64,000 bases of DNA from Wurfbainia villosa (taxonomy: Eukaryota; Streptophyta; Magnoliopsida; Zingiberales; Zingiberaceae). Numbering within the stretch: the stretch's first letter is position 1; every line of letters begins with the position of its first letter. The DNA lies in the NCBI GenBank assembly GCA_025175895.1, contig CM045990.1, forward strand, positions 56,917,704-56,981,703, given 5' to 3'. The notes beneath the pieces are model-generated. The model saw only the letters and a list, made by a program, of their open reading frames with translations, was not told the origin of the DNA and ran no database searches. Positions 1 through 10,037 of this stretch are shown here, in pieces. The position numbers and the translations under genes were made by a program.

Positions 1-777
1 GCACACCTTACCTTTCTTACTATGTAGGCCTCTTCATTGCTATTCATTGATGAGGAAGATTCTTCATCCGATGAGGAGAGTGGAGTCTTCTTCTTCTTCT
101 TTCCTTTGTCAGCTACAAGCGCTACTCCCCTTGATTGCTTGATTGGATCTTCTACTATACCTTCAAGCCTAGTTTCTTGTAATTCTATGGTAGAAAAAAA
201 ATTCTTCTAGAGTACTTACCTCTAGATTCTTTGAGATGTAGAATGAGTCCACCATGGAGCTCTATTTCAATGACCGAGGGAAGGCGTCTATTGCTTTCAT
301 GATCATGTCCCAATTCGAGAGCTTCTCCCCTACACTAGATAACCCATTTATTATTTCTTTAAATCTTGAATGCAAGGATAGTACCTTTTCTCCTTTGTTT
401 AGCTCGATGTTGTTTAATTGTGATCGGAGTAGGTCCCTTCTTGCTAGCTTGGCTTTGGATGTGCCTTCATGAAGCTCCACTAGCTTCTTCCACATCTCCT
501 TGGCACTAGCGCACTCTCCAATCCTATTGATTTCTTGTTGAGGGAGCACGTTGTAGAGATGGTGCTTGGCTTTTGAATTTGCAAGGTGCTCCTCTCTTTG
601 CTTCTTAGTCAACCTTGATTTTTCGATTGGCTTCCCTTCTTCATCCCTAGATAAATTGAAACCGATTTCTATAATAACCATAATATCAAAATCTATTTCA
701 AAGAATACCTCCATTCTCTTCTTCCACCAAGAGAAATCGCCTTCAAATTTGGGTGGATGGATGTTAGAGCCGGCCAT
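1..777 (-). pseudogene. Broken gag gene of element A, N-terminal half
   Basis: Structural nucleocapsid-type protein. The first 171 codons (777 to 262) are open and begin with the family start (residues PPKFEGDFSWWKKRMEVFF, DUF4219-like), followed by a UBN2-type region with WKKLVELHEGTSKAKLARRD. At about 262 a TGG codon has become TAG. Read through that stop, the frame continues with MVDSFYISK-like residues. A run of eight T on the coding strand near 190-197 then carries an extra base that shifts the frame. Residues matching the Ser-rich segment and the SNEEAYIVRKVR motif are readable down to base 1. The CCHC knuckle would lie just outside the window. The gene is therefore inactive as read. 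Confidence 0.85.
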
Positions 778-819
778 TTCATTGATTGTTGTGGTAGTGA
801 GTCCGGTGACAATCTCCTC

Positions 820-831
820 ACTCTGATACCA
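820..831 (-). other. Primer-binding site of element A (initiator-Met tRNA type)
   Basis: The minus strand reads TGGTATCAGAGT, 11 of 12 bases of the usual plant Ty1/copia site. It lies two bases (AG) inside the 5' LTR end, as in elements F and G. Confidence 0.85.
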
Positions 832-833
832 CT

Positions 834-2292
834 TGTTGGAGGATCATGGCCCAGCTAGAAGGAGGGGTTGAATATCCCTTGTTGATTGTCGATGGAAATC
901 GTGTCTTAATTGTCTACAATTTTAGATTAGCGCAGTGGAATATGCTAAAACAAAACAATTAAAATAAACACAAAGAGTAAAGAAGATGCAAACTCAAACA
1001 CAGAGATGTAACGTGGTTCACGACCCTTTCCGCTAATCCACGGATGATTCCTAAGGCAAATCACTCCTCAACTCAATCCACTAGTCTCTCCATTAGCCCA
1101 AAGCAAGGTGGAGGTAAATCTTCTTACATAATCTCTCCCTCTTACAATAGATTTGAAGTAAGAACAAGAAGGAGGAGGAAAACACGTTCATAGCACTTGG
1201 GAGTATGAATAGGAGTTAAGAATTAACCTCCCAAAGGCACCCAAGCCCTCTTTTTATAGAGAAGAGGGTTTTCTTCTTGTTGAGCATGCAGCAGGCGACT
1301 GTTGTATGCCATCAGTCGATTATTGCTCTAACGGGCGACTCCCAATGACTTCTGACTTGTCATCGTCGCGATCGATGGTAGGCTTTGTAGTCATTGTTGG
1401 CGGCGATCATTGCGGCTTGCGTAGCCGCCGATCGATCGACTCACAGTGGTTTCGCCCATGACCACCTTCGTGATCATTGTCATACCTTGGCAGTTCAACT
1501 GATGGCGTAGAAATCGACTGTCAAATCCTAGAAATTGACTGCTAGGCTAGAAACCCTTCAGTCGAACACCAGTCGACATTCAGTCGACTCAGAGCAGTCG
1601 ACTGCTATCTATAGTAGTCGACTGGTGTCGGGTAAAACTTCAAATAAATACTTGTTTGAGCATCCGACGGTCAAGTAAACCTCAAACCACCTATTTGAGC
1701 ATCCGACACTTCCATTCGTCAGGTAGAAACCTCAAACTCATGTTTAAGCATTTGACTTATCCCATTTTCGGGTAAAACCTCAGACACAAGTTTGAGCGTC
1801 CGACTTGTCGGGTAAAATCTCAAACCTAAGTTTGAGCATCCGACACTTGACTTAGCCACTTAGCCAAATTCACCTAGCTGAGCTACCCCGTCCCTGGTTA
1901 CAATTGCTCACTCTCATCTCCCATGAAGTCCCTCACCTCGAAGCTCTCTTCGGCCTGCGTCCCTCGGATGCACTAAGCCCTTGGCTCCTCTTATGACATC
2001 CTTCACGTCTTGCCACAAAGTCTTCTTCCTCTGGCTTCACTTCATTTGATCCTCATTCGACGGTCCCTCGGGTGCACCAAGCGCACGGCTTCCGCAATGC
2101 CATCCTTCACTGACTCAAGGACCCAAGCCATGAGATGGTGAACTCGCCAATGCTACATCAAGTCAACACATGTGTGATAAACTTAAGTTCTGCACAACTT
2201 AAACACACATATCAAATCACATAAAAAACCTAACTTAAATCCTTTGCCACACACATCAAAACCAAACCATACTTAGGTTGATTGCCCTAACA
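834..2292 (-). repeat. 5' LTR of element A (1459 bp)
   Basis: Minus-strand LTR starting TGTTAGGGCAATC and ending ...CCTCCAACA. A TATA box (CTATAAAAA on the minus strand, 1251-1259) precedes the transcribed part. Upstream of it, at 1290-1625, lies a cluster of TCGAC-centred palindromes with one perfect CAGTCGACTG (1595-1604) and many imperfect copies. Then come repeated units of a TTTGAGCATCCGAC type (1640-1850). No gene is present. Confidence 0.85.
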
Positions 2293-2326
2293 TTTTAGAC
2301 CTAAGGCAAAATTTGGGACTAATAAC

Positions 2327-4357
2327 TGTTGGGATGTATACTGAAAAGTCTATCTTCTGTATGAACATCTTTATTTTTGAAATAAGAATCACATCATCAT
2401 TGTTTGCATATTTATGTTTATGCATATTATCTAATACATTACATTGTAGATAACATGGTGTGTGGTGTCACACGGGAGATCATGTTATCGGCTCCTTGTA
2501 AAGTATAAGTAAAGGCTCACAACCGAGATGACTTTGGACAAACCATTGGTATGGTTGTAGTGTGATTTGGTATTGGTTTGTCTTGACAATAGAATCACAC
2601 TAGTGCACTTTGTGTGTATTGAGCAGGACCGACTTAGAGGTGATTCGATTTATTGCTGACTACATAATCGAATCGGACCTCAGATATTATATTGTACATG
2701 CTCTTAATCCCGATATAATAATGGGCACATATACTTAGTATTCATTTCTTTGATTTACCAATGGGCGAGATTTATAGATTAAATCGATAGGCTCGGTAAG
2801 TTGGGAAATGATATTATTTATATGGTGTGTCATTGATTATAGGAGGAAACCGTGTCCTATATATTAGGATGATGATGTCCCCTTGAGGAGCTCATAAGGT
2901 TCCTCATGTAAACCCTATAGGTGGACTTGGTCCAGCATGATGATAAGGTTGAGTGGTACTACTCATGGAGTTAGATGTTGATTAATTAATTGTCAATAAA
3001 TTAATTAATCGACGGACATTCGAGATTTTAAACACGGGGAGAAAAATGTACAAATAATATATGGAGCCCATATTATCTTATGGGGGTTGGTGAGGTAGAT
3101 CAATGATAAACCTTTAGTGGATTGGATTATCATTAATGGATCGGACTTTATGTGGGCTTGATCCATTGGGTGGCCAAGATCCAACCCCTCCTCATGGTCC
3201 CTATTGTAGCCTATTAAAACCTCATGAAGCCTAGATCCAATGGTTGAAAACAAAACTCTAGATCCGACGATGGAGATTAAATCTCTAGATCCGACGGTTG
3301 AGATTAATTCTCTAGATTAAATCCCTAGAATCGACGGTGGAGATTAAAAGGAGGCTTGAGCCCAACTCTATAAATAGAGGATTAAGGTGGGCGGCAAGGC
3401 ATGGCTTAGGAGATTAGGGTTTGCTTCCCTTTAGCTTGGGCAGCAAGGAATCCTCGGGAGGTTAGGATTGAGTTGGGCGGCTAGGGTTTGGGAGGTGGAG
3501 TGGGCGACAACAAGAGGAGAGGTTCCCTTCTTCTTCTTCCTAAGGTGTTGCCGGCACCTATCCTTCTTCCCTCTACTTTGGACGGTGCTCAACCTATTCC
3601 TCTTCCCCTCTTCTTTGGCCGGCGGCAACTAGGAGAGCTAGGGTTAGGGTTTTGGGCGGCTACAAGGTGAAGGGTTGGTTTCCTTTCTCCTCTCCAAGAG
3701 TTGGCCGGCGCCCATCACCCTCCTTGATTCTCCTTTGGCCGGTTTTCATACTCCATATTCTCTTCCTTGGCCGGCGGCAACATCGAGTCTATTGACTTAG
3801 TGGTCGGTTCTAGATAGGAAGAAGAGTTTTGTGTTATGATCTTCCTGTGTTCGGAGTGAACAAGGAAAGGAAGATTGGTGATCTAGGAGGCTTCGACTTT
3901 TGGAAGATCATCGCCTACACGACGTCCAGAAGGAGGAAGGACATACAATAGAAGATCAAGAGGTATAATCTTGTTTATTTTGATTAGTGTTCTTTTGTAT
4001 TATGTCTATAATTATTTTTCAATTATATGCATGTTATATGTTTTATTTTGTGGCTAAATATACTTGGACCCCGAACATAAACACAAAAGTCGACGATCCG
4101 TACATCGTCTATTCCGCGGCTATTCGTAGAATAGAGGCTGGTTGCTTGAACAACATATTTGTTCAAGTTGACTACTCTAATCGAATAGCACAACGATGAA
4201 ACGGTTGCTTTGGAAATCCCTTTTGTCTAGGATTAAATTTTTTTAATCTGGGGACGTCGAAGGGATCGCCATGAACAAGCGACCGAGTTGAAGTGGGAAG
4301 CAAAGTTTCTCCACATTCATGTGGTATAAGAGCTTCGTTTCCGGGAAAAACCCTTCA
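2327..4357 (+). repeat. Solo LTR B1 of a Ty1/copia family (2031 bp)
   Basis: Begins TGTTGGGATGTATACTG and ends AAAACCCTTCA, flanked on both sides by ATAAC (2322-2326 and 4358-4362). An LTR with matching TSDs and no internal region is a solo LTR, formed by recombination between the two LTRs of one insertion. The family is the same as the 5' LTR of B2 (30657-41930). A TATA box (TATAAATA, 3369-3376) precedes a GC-rich transcribed part. The run of short open frames inside (for example near 3430-3670 and 3990-4200) has no recognisable product. Confidence 0.9.
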
Positions 4358-4362
4358 ATAAC

Positions 4363-4995
4363 CCTAGAAAAATCCTACCTAGGGAAACTATTAGGAAGGT
4401 AGAGGAACATTTAGGTACTAACCCTAAGAAGGGTAGGCATATGCCTAAAATGAAGAACCATGCCCAAATACTAAATGAAAATTCAAAGATTGGGAAATTA
4501 GAATTAGAAAATCAAGCCTTGAGGTCAAGGCTTGAGAAACATGAAAAGACTCTTGCAAGAATGACAAATTCAATTAAAGGGTCTAGGAGTCAAAACCTAG
4601 GGTCTAGGAGGCAAGGGTCATCTATGGGCAAGAAAGGCTTGTGCCACAAGCCTAAGTCCAAGGTAGATAAGACTACCTATCATCATATTCCATTCGATTA
4701 TGGAACTCAATCTAGGTCTAGGAAAACCAAGGTTACTAGGGAGGTCATCCCAAAGGGTAACCATGGTGTGTGCCTAGTGGCTAAGGTTTCAAGAAAACCT
4801 AGGGAAGCCACTAAGAAGGTTACAAGGGGAGTTGTCCCTAGAGTTAACCTAGTCAAGACCCAAATGACCAAGGCTTCTAAGCCTAGAAGGGTTATTAGGA
4901 AGGTATCTAGGGAAGTCATCCCTAGTGAATACCTATTTAACCCAAGGAGCTCCAATAGGTATAGGGTTCCTAGGAGCGTGATCCCTTCACGCTAG
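4363..4995 (+). pseudogene. C-terminal part of the gag gene of element D
   Basis: Open for 211 codons from the solo-LTR junction; the first ATG inside is at 4441. The same frame is open back through 2298-2326 on the other side of B1, so the true start lies upstream and is lost to element A. Visible parts are a leucine/glutamate-rich coiled coil (KLELENQALRSRLEKHEK), then a very basic region with repeated R-x-V-[IV]-P motifs (REVIP, RGVVP, REVIP, RSVIP), ending SEYLFNPRSSNRYRVPRSV. This tail parallels the IPKEYLVNPIGKNLFWVPKS ending of the gag of G, which marks it as a diverged member of that group. Role inferred: RNA-binding or capsid protein. Confidence 0.7.
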
Positions 4996-6804
4996 ATGGG
5001 TTAGGTCTTGTCAACTTGAATTGGTGGGGGTAGTTAACTCAACCATAGCAAAGTTGACACTTTAGGGCATTTCCAAGGTAATGGGATACTTTGGAAATAA
5101 GTATGAATTTAAATCCTAAAAGGTTTTAGGATGTGCCAATATCTTTAAGAAGTTTTGAAAAATTGATTAAATTGGCACAATTAAGGTTTAGAGGTTATAG
5201 TGTGTCATTTTGGATTTTTGGCACACTTTGGAGATAAGTGGTAATATGAAAAAATTAATTTAATCCTAACAAATAGAAATTAATACTAAAATTTAGGTTT
5301 TTTATAGTTATACCTTTTATTTGTCATACCTTGTTTGCCATTGTCATGTCATGACATCATATCTTATTTTTATCATTAAATGTCATGATAATGCTTAGGT
5401 TAGTTTTTATGCCATGTATATTTAGATTTAATCTTATGCCATAACATCATGATTATTGGCACATGTTTAATTATGCTATCAATTATGTCATAATCATCAT
5501 TCATGCATTAATTAAAATTGATTTAAGGACAAATGGCATGATTTGAAGTCCCATGTATAAGGGAATCAAATAGAGTTGCCTTAAAAAAATGCATGAGGCC
5601 TTAAATTATGATGAACAAAATCGACATCTCACATCAAATTGACATGTGTGTGTTTTCATACACCCTAGACACATGTGAGATGCTAGAAAATGAGTTAAGT
5701 TCAGGTGCATAGTTCTTGCATCTAGATGAACTCAAACTCATCTTATACCATGCATGGATGAATCATGAGGAAAGCTTTTATACAAATCATGTGAATTAAG
5801 CCCATAGACCATAGTTCAATATAAGGTTTTGAAAACATTTTAAAATCATTTTGAAAAACCTTGGTGAAGCCTATCTTTTGATAGCAATCACCATTGAGAA
5901 GATTGAAACAAAGTTTACTAAAAACATTGAAAGTTTCAATGCTTTTGAACTTTGTATCATTCTTTGATTTTAAAAGTTATTTTCATAGAAAACTATTTTT
6001 CCCCTATAGTGTTTGGCATAATTAATGTGTGGTCGAAATTTCACATTTTTTTGAATTTTCTAGAATTATTTATCCATTTCTAAAGATGGTCTAAATATTG
6101 ATTTAAAAGTCAATCAGTTGAGGTGGCACCTCAACTGGAGCTGCTATCACTCGACTAAAAGCTTTCTCAGTCAACTGATGCATAGGCTATCGACTGTTAA
6201 CTGAAACAGTCGACTACAAATTTTGATTTCGGGTAAACCAGGATGTTTAGCCCATATTTCAACTATGTTAGACTACCCTAACTGCTCCTAACCCTGGGAT
6301 ATGCTTTGGAAAGCATTAGAAAGGGTGAAAATCCATTGAATATGGATTAGGAGAATTGTTTAGGGTGTGTATCAAAATTTTAAGGTGCGTCAAAGTTCAA
6401 GTTTGAAATTTTTCTCTTAATTTTGATGGTTTAGTGTTCCTATAGGCTTAGGGACTCTCCAAGGACATTGTTAGTGCAATGGTCAAGAGGGAGCAAGCCT
6501 TTAGGGGGAGGTTATCCATCATTGGATGATGGATGTGTTCTTCCTCATGAGGGGGAGAATTGGGAGAAAGTTTAGAGTTTGAAGGATTGCCTCTCTTTAG
6601 TGATATGGGACTTATCACTAGGAAGAGTGAAGGCATACTAGATATTTTTGGACCAAGGGGAAGATTATAAGATCTCATTAGGATATGAGACATTGATACC
6701 CTTAGGAAAAGCCTTTTTTATGTTTGTCAAAAAGGAGGAGAATTGATAGGTTGAGTTAGGTGCCCTAACTCAAAGTTTTTGTCAAACATCAAAAAGGGGG
6801 AGAT
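4996..6804 (+). other. Non-coding 3' region of element D with repeated purine tracts
   Basis: An AT-rich stretch of 1.8 kb with no gene that I can recognise. Its last 360 bases contain several purine runs (around 6497, 6550, 6655 and 6735). The final PPT, AAAAAGGGGGAGAT (6791-6804), directly abuts the 3' LTR. Imperfect TCGACTG palindromes occur at 6110-6225. Multiple PPT-like tracts before the 3' LTR are a published hallmark of Sireviruses. Confidence 0.7.
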
Positions 6805-7745
6805 TGTTGGTGCAATCGGCCCAGGTCACGATTGACCAGACTCGAGTTTGACTCGAGTAGTGTTTTGATGCTTGTGTTTTGATGTTTGATGATGAGTTGG
6901 CCATTGTTTGATAATGGATTGAATATATGGTTGACATAGGGTTGACACTTGGCATGGAATGTCCAAGCATGGGTCTTGCCAATGGTAAAGTCCAAGTCTT
7001 GAGTACTTGGCATGGAAAGTCCAAGCTTGAGTCTTGGCAATTGGAAAGTCCAACATGGGTTGGCAAGGGAAGTCCAAGGGTTGATATTGGCGGCGTAAAA
7101 TCTAAGGGTGGAGTCATGGCAACATAAGTCCAATGGTTGGTGGCGTAAAGTCCAAGCGTATGTCTTGGCAGCGTAAGCCTAATGTGCCTTGGCAGTGTAC
7201 ACCAGCTTAGCATGACAATAGCTGATTGAAATAACTGAAGGTTAGCATATGGATGAACAAGTCATGGATGACTTGAAGGGATCCGATAAGCGTGAGGATG
7301 ATGGAGGTGGCTAGAAGGCTTAGGTCTAGGCTAAGGGTGGTCTAGCAAGTATGAGGGCATTATACTTGGGGTAAACCTCAGGGTTGAGGTGTATCAGTCA
7401 ACTGGGGTCATGGACCAGTCGACTGGTCAAGTGTTATGACACTTGGCAGCCGAGTCGACACTTAGCAGTCGACTGAGATTATGATCAGTCGACTTATGGG
7501 AGTCGACTGGCGATCGACTACGGCTGAGTTATGGCCATAGACACAAGGCAACTCGACTGGCGCCTCGACTGGAGTCTCAGTCGAGGCACCGCCTTGATTG
7601 GCCTCGACTGGCGCCTCGACTGGAGTCTCAGTCGAGGCGCCGCCTTGATTGGCCTCGACTGCGGTCAACCAGATGCAAGGTGCCTCAATTGGAGACCCAG
7701 TTGAGGCAGCACCTCGGCCCGCTTTTGAGCGTTGTAGTCACGGAT
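6805..7745 (+). repeat. 3' LTR of element D, truncated by D' (941 bp present)
   Basis: Starts TGTTGGTGCAATCGG right after the PPT. It holds irregular repeats of about 30 bp built on AGTCCAAG/CTTGGCA words (6950-7200), then CAGTCGACTGG-type palindromes (7395-7510) and a tandem duplication of about 51 bp rich in CGCCTCGACTGG (7545-7655). The LTR stops at CGGAT (7741-7745), where D' begins, before reaching a TATA box, so the promoter half is missing. Confidence 0.75.
7545..7680 (+). repeat. GC-rich tandem duplication with TCGAC and GCCGCC words
   Basis: A unit of about 51 bp starting CTCGACTGGCGCCTCGACTG is present twice in succession, followed by a partial third copy. It contains inverted TCGAGGC/GCCTCGA pairs and GCCGCC words. 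It lies in the LTR of D at the position where E, F and G carry CAGTCGACTG arrays. Confidence 0.75.
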
Positions 7746-9202
7746 TGTTGGTGTCACTAGAAGGGGGGGATGAATAGTGATAATCGTCTCTTCGATTCGT
7801 TGTGCTCGTCTATAGTTGTTAGTACGCAGTGGAAACAAGAATACAAATACAAAAACCACAACAAGCACAACACAAAGAATTTATGTAATTCGAAACCCAA
7901 GTTCCTACTCTACGATTGAGCCCTAGTCGGTTCTAGTGATGCACAACACCACTATAATACTTCTCCTTCTCGGTGACACACCGGAGGTGGAGAAACCTCT
8001 TAATACAAATTTTCAGATGTTTATACACAACTTACAGCCGTAGGAAATGAAGAAGAACATATTACAAATGTTGCAGTGAGAACTAGAGCACTTCTTCTTT
8101 TCAGAATCGTTGATTGCCTTTAAGGATGATCAAAACTTGGAGGATCAAGGAACTCTCGCTCAAATAATCGCTTCCAAGGTTGTAGTGAGTAGTAACAACT
8201 TTCTTAAGGAAAAATAACCATGTAAACCTTTTAAATCAAGCCTGATTAGGGCTTTTCTGACCCGTACAGTCAAGTCGTCTTGATTGGCGCATTAACTAGC
8301 ATTTAATGACAGTTCCAACGGTAAGTTTTTTACCATAATTAGAATTATTTATCCATTGAAACATTGGTCCAGTCGAGGCGCTGGTCCATCGCCTCAACTG
8401 GTAGGCTTCTATTTCAACCCAACAGAGCAACATTCGAGCTTGCAGTCGACAGACCCTTGTTTCTGTTCAATTGAACCAAAGCTCTAGTCAAGGCGTCGCC
8501 TCGACTGCTGTAGGTTTTTCCTTCGAACACACAGGCCCCAGTCGAAATGCTAATCGATTGCAGCTTTCTTCTGTTCGTGAGAAATAACCCCAGTCGAGGT
8601 GCCGCCTCGACTGCTACGGTCTTCTCAGCGCTTTGTAGGCTAGTCGAGGTGACGCCTCAACTGATGGGGTAATCAGTCGAGGTGCTGCCTCGTCCACTGC
8701 CTTGACTCTTGACCGTTTCAACTTGTCTAGTGTTGAAACCACGCATAAGAAAGGTTCTATCCTGTACCCTTTACCTAATGCCTATGAACCACTATTCATA
8801 GGTCTTCCGTGCCAAGAATTGCTTCCGGGACTTCATGTCAAGACTCCTTGTCTGAGTCTTCATGCTAGGACTCCTCATCCGGGTCTTGACTTGCCAGGAC
8901 TCCTCGTCTGGGTCTTCACTTGCCAGAACTCCTCGTCCGAGTCTTCACTTGCCAGGACTCCTTGTCCAGGTCTTCATTTGCCAGGACTCCTTATCCGGGT
9001 CTTCACTTGCCAGGACTCCTCGTACGGGTCTTCACTTTCTAGGACTCCTCGTCCGGGTCTTCACTAGCCAAGACTCCTCATCCTACAAGAAACTTCCTAA
9101 AAATACATCTCAACCAAAACGCATGAAATAACACATAATTATCACCTTGACTTAACCCCTTGTCAAACATCAAAACATCATTTGGGCATGATTGCACCAA
9201 CA
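7746..9202 (-). repeat. 3' LTR of element D' (1457 bp)
   Basis: On the minus strand it runs TGTTGGTGCAATCATG... to ...CTAGTGACACCAACA. It contains a 29-bp tandem repeat (8815-9080) near its start. Next, at 8370-8695, are palindromic words combining TCGAC with GAGGCGNCGCCTCGACTG. The transcribed part is 7746-8250. The adjoining minus-strand PPT (AAAAAGGGAGGAT, 9203-9215) fixes the orientation. Confidence 0.82.
8815..9080 (-). repeat. 29-bp minisatellite in the LTR of D'
   Basis: Eight to nine imperfect units, spaced 29 bp where measured (8892, 8921, ...). The plus strand reads roughly GCCAGGACTCCTCGTCCGGG then TCTTCACTT. The unit is not a multiple of three, so the open frames across it change meaning each repeat and are not genes. 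Confidence 0.88.
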
Positions 9203-9837
9203 ATCCTCCCTTTTTGATGTTTGACAACATGGTTTAAGTTTAGGTGATGCAATTATAGAAAAATATAATATTCTCAGATTTGTACAGAATTTTCAGTATT
9301 TAAGAACTTCATCAAATCAAGATGTGTAATAAGGCTTTCATTTCAAACATAGATTTGCAATTAATTTCAAAACTTCCATATAAGCAAGGTTAAAGATTAA
9401 CGATCCCTACTTCAGCTTAAACTCCACTTATTCCACTTATCTTCCACCTTAAACTTAAAAGCCACTCATCTCTCCCCCTTTGGCAAACACACAAAAAGAG
9501 CAATCAATAGGATCACTCCCCCTGAATTCATTATCCTCAGTTATCCAATGCACCAACAATTGTATATTTTAACAAAGTAGATAATGATTGTGCATATATA
9601 TTAAAAGGTATAGACAACCGGAAAATTTTTGGTAGAATTTTCCTTAAAAATGGTTGTGATAAACCTATTCATAACATCTAAACACACATCTAAATACACA
9701 AGAACAATCATATTCAATAACAACATATATGCAGTCAACATTTTATACATATAACTCAAGTGTTAACCAAATATTCTGATATATATGTTTCTCGAATTCA
9801 AAAGTTTACATATATAAAAAAACAATGTCCCTAAAAA
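9203..9837 (-). other. Non-coding 3' region of element D'
   Basis: No gene is recognisable. Purine tracts on the minus strand (at 9203-9215, about 9472-9480 and about 9508-9516) recall the multiple PPTs of the other gag-only elements. The rest is AT-rich. Confidence 0.6.
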
Positions 9838-10037
9838 CTACATGGCTGGCAACGATGGTCCCGACGAATCCGACATCATGGCACGTAGGAGAGTAAGAAT
9901 ATCCTGCTGTTGGGAAGAGATTTTTGAAAACCATGTATCCATCCTGATTTGAAGCTCCTCGAATCTAGTATCAATCGTTATACGAATATCCTTGTACTTA
10001 GTATCAACCTCGTCCACTAACTCAACACAGTCACTAT
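9838..10037 (-). pseudogene. C-terminal fragment of an unidentified D' protein
   Basis: About 65 codons remain, entering from the F insertion site and ending SSGPSLPAM. The sequence is charged and heptad-like (DEVDTKYKDIRITIDTRFEE then QQQDILTLLRAMM), suggesting a coiled coil. The open frame extends a further 35 codons into the LTR of F, but that part is not D' coding. I do not recognise a family. Its place just before the 3' non-coding region suggests it is the end of the gag-like gene of D'. Confidence 0.5.

Larger units (their letters stand above)
1..2292 (-). mobile_element. Element A: gag-only (TR-GAG-like, Sirevirus-type) retrotransposon, 5' part
   Basis: Read on the minus strand this holds a complete 5' LTR (834-2292), a primer-binding site (820-831) and the N-terminal half of a gag-type gene running off the left edge of the window. 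The bases after its right end (TTTTA, 2293-2297) are the presumed TSD; the other copy is outside the window. It lies in element D, whose gag reading frame stops at this junction. Family membership comes from LTR ends (TGTTAGGGCAATC...CCAACA) and gag similarity to elements E, F and G. Whether a pol gene exists to the left cannot be seen, but relatives in this window have none. Confidence 0.8.
2293..7745 (+). mobile_element. Element D: gag-only type retrotransposon, 3' part, split by solo LTR B1
   Basis: Two pieces (2293-2326 and 4358-7745) join in frame once the solo LTR and one TSD copy are removed. They give the C-terminal part of a gag-type gene, a 1.8-kb non-coding tail with several purine tracts, and a 3' LTR from 6805 that is cut at 7745 by element D'. 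The 5' half is missing, because element A entered at 2297 and the remainder lies off the left edge. No protease, integrase or reverse transcriptase follows the gag stop, so it looks gag-only like E, F and G, though from a different subfamily. Confidence 0.72.
7746..10037 (-). mobile_element. Element D': gag-only-like retrotransposon, 3' part (continues at 20944-20953)
   Basis: Minus-strand element inserted in the LTR of D; the presumed TSD is CGGAT at 7741-7745. A complete 3' LTR (7746-9202), a PPT, a non-coding stretch and the end of one open frame (9838-10037) are present. F interrupts it at 10038. Beyond F only ten more bases belong to D' before the gypsy element starts at 20954, so its 5' half lies elsewhere. 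The LTR is related to that of D but clearly distinct. Confidence 0.7.

Noticed and set aside
3431..4199. Possible host exons in the GC-rich part after a TATA box
   Set aside because: The stretch is inside solo LTR B1 and is repeated in the LTR of B2; it is the transcribed part of an LTR.
7462..7668. A short protein of GGASTETPVEAPVEA repeats
   Set aside because: It is a translation of the GC-rich tandem duplication in the LTR of D.
8702..9131. Plus-strand open frames of 89-121 codons with repeating Ser/Gly/Leu text
   Set aside because: They read across a 29-bp tandem repeat in the LTR of D'; the unit is not a multiple of three and the family resemblance is only the repeat.
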